Shown here piece by piece: positions 63,208 to 64,000 of a stretch of DNA of 64,000 nucleotides. This DNA comes from CAZEFK01 sp964511405 (lineage in GTDB: Bacteria > Pseudomonadota > Alphaproteobacteria > Elsterales > Elsteraceae), in assembly GCA_964511405.1 (NCBI GenBank), contig CAZEFK010000003.1, positions 10,771-74,770 on the forward strand, written 5' to 3'. Under the pieces are notes generated by a model. That model searched no databases and was not told where the DNA came from. It saw nothing but the letters and a program-made list of their open reading frames with translations. The position numbers and the translations under genes are program-made. Every line of letters begins with the position of its first letter. The first letter of the stretch is position 1.

Positions 63208-64000
63208 TCAGCCTTTGACGGCGCCGTCGCCGAGGCCGCGCACCAGGAATTTCTGGGCGAACGAGACCACGCCCAGGGCGGGCAGGCTCATGACCACGCA
63301 CGCCGCCATCAGCTCGCCCCAGCGGATGCCGTTCTCGTCGATGAAGAAGGCGAGCGCGACCGACAGCGGCCGGCGGCTCAAGCCATTGGTGAACACCAGC
63401 GCAAACAGAAATTCGTTCCAGGCGAGAATGAAGCAATAGAGCGCCACGGCGGCGAGCGCCGGCCGCGCCAAGGGCACCACGATCAGCCACAGGAGCTGCG
63501 GCAGCGAGCAGCCGTCGACCACGGCGGCTTCTTCGACCTCGACCGGCAGGTTGTCGAAGAAACCCTTCAGCATCCAGATCGCGACGGGGAACACCGCCAT
63601 CAGATAGACCAGCACCAGCCCCGGATAGCTGTTCATCAGACCGACGCTGCGCAGCGTCACGAAGAACGGCACGATGACCACGACGCGCGGGAACAGCTTG
63701 GTGAACAGCAGCGACCACAGCAGCGTCCGGCGGCCGGGGAAGCGGTAGCGCGACAGGCCGTAGGCGCCCAGCACGCCCACCACCAGCGCCACCGCCGTGG
63801 TGCAGCCGGCGATGATCACGGTGTTGACGGCGCTGGCGAACAGCGCCGGATTGCCCGCGACGGCCGCGAAGTTCGCCAGCGTCACCGGCGCCGGGATCCA
63901 GACCGGCGGCACGGTATAGACCGCCTCTCGGGTCTTGAGCGCGGTGCTGAGAGCCGATCCCAAAAGGTCTTGAATCGGATCAATATGTTGTGATTCGGTG
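63208..64000 (-). CDS. Sugar ABC transporter permease, MalG-like (5' end cut by window edge)
   Basis: This carbohydrate-uptake type 1 permease has five visible helices and the EAA loop VEVEEAAVVDGCSLPQLLWLIVVPLARPA near its middle. SLK-like TALKTREAVYTVPPVWIPAPVTLANF near the start is what normally follows helix 1. Helix 1 itself is missing and the frame is open to the right edge with no ATG, so the gene begins outside the window; a TTG at 63963 is the only internal start and is unlikely. Its partner permease and ATPase should lie further right. It might serve the orphan sugar-binding protein at 35029. Confidence 0.85.
   Translation of the reverse strand, partial: TESQHIDPIQDLLGSALSTALKTREAVYTVPPVWIPAPVTLANFAAVAGNPALFASAVNTVIIAGCTTAVALVVGVLGAYGLSRYRFPGRRTLLWSLLFTKLFPRVVVIVPFFVTLRSVGLMNSYPGLVLVYLMAVFPVAIWMLKGFFDNLPVEVEEAAVVDGCSLPQLLWLIVVPLARPALAAVALYCFILAWNEFLFALVFTNGLSRRPLSVALAFFIDENGIRWGELMAACVVMSLPALGVVSFAQKFLVRGLGDGAVKG

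Overview
The window reads as chromosomal DNA of a high-GC alphaproteobacterium, most likely Rhodospirillales-like. Evidence: a sigma-32 (rpoH) gene of the alphaproteobacterial form, an rluD-type gene divergent from a small one-TM protein resembling DUF6476, a hisZ-purA pair, a GAAC-N7-GAAC LexA-type box, and many start/stop overlaps (ATGA, GTGA, TAATG). There is no rRNA, CRISPR array or recognisable insertion sequence. No gene-free stretch exceeds about 300 bases.

Region 1 (1-12216) is mostly housekeeping: the end of an MFS exporter, serC-serA, a HigBA-type toxin-antitoxin pair with an apparently leaderless promoter, hisZ-purA, a large membrane-anchored pseudokinase plus a small membrane protein, rpoH, rluD, the DUF6476-like gene and tRNA-Glu(CTC). 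Region 2 (12217-21050) is accessory: prfC (RF3), an orphan RelB-type antitoxin, a VWA protein with two metallopeptidase-like segments (one degenerate) paired with a MoxR AAA+ ATPase and preceded by an SOS-type box, a tautomerase, a GlxA-type regulator, and a TPR-glycosyltransferase gene broken by a frameshift and a nonsense codon.

Region 3 (21100-27300) is a compact catabolic unit: an isocitrate-lyase/PEP-mutase family lyase, LeuC- and LeuD-like subunits of an aconitase-family hydro-lyase, a LysR regulator, an MFS transporter with two strong hairpins in its leader, and an FCD-type GntR regulator. An 11-bp motif is shared by the lyase and LysR/MFS promoters. Region 4 (27300-37700) holds a full peptide/opine-type ABC transporter, two mandelate-racemase/enolase superfamily dehydratases, a uronate-dehydrogenase-like SDR and a Tat-exported sugar-binding protein without its permeases, which points to sugar-acid use.

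Region 5 (37700-59660) looks like a catabolic supercluster for N-substituted amino acids (opine, hydantoin or oxoproline type). It has two paralogous OccR/NocR-like LysR genes, two HcnABC/opine-oxidase-like sets (one with its [2Fe-2S] subunit reduced to a 43-codon remnant), HyuA/HyuB, and two more peptide-type ABC transporters, one with a DppC-DppD fusion. A 16-bp motif, ATAACC(C/T)-N4-GAATA, occurs just upstream of both LysR genes and upstream of a solute-binding-protein gene, suggesting one regulon. Region 6 (59660-64000) has a chemoreceptor, an enoyl-CoA hydratase, a double-VOC protein and an edge-truncated sugar ABC permease. All functions are read from sequence motifs and remembered family features; no database search was run.
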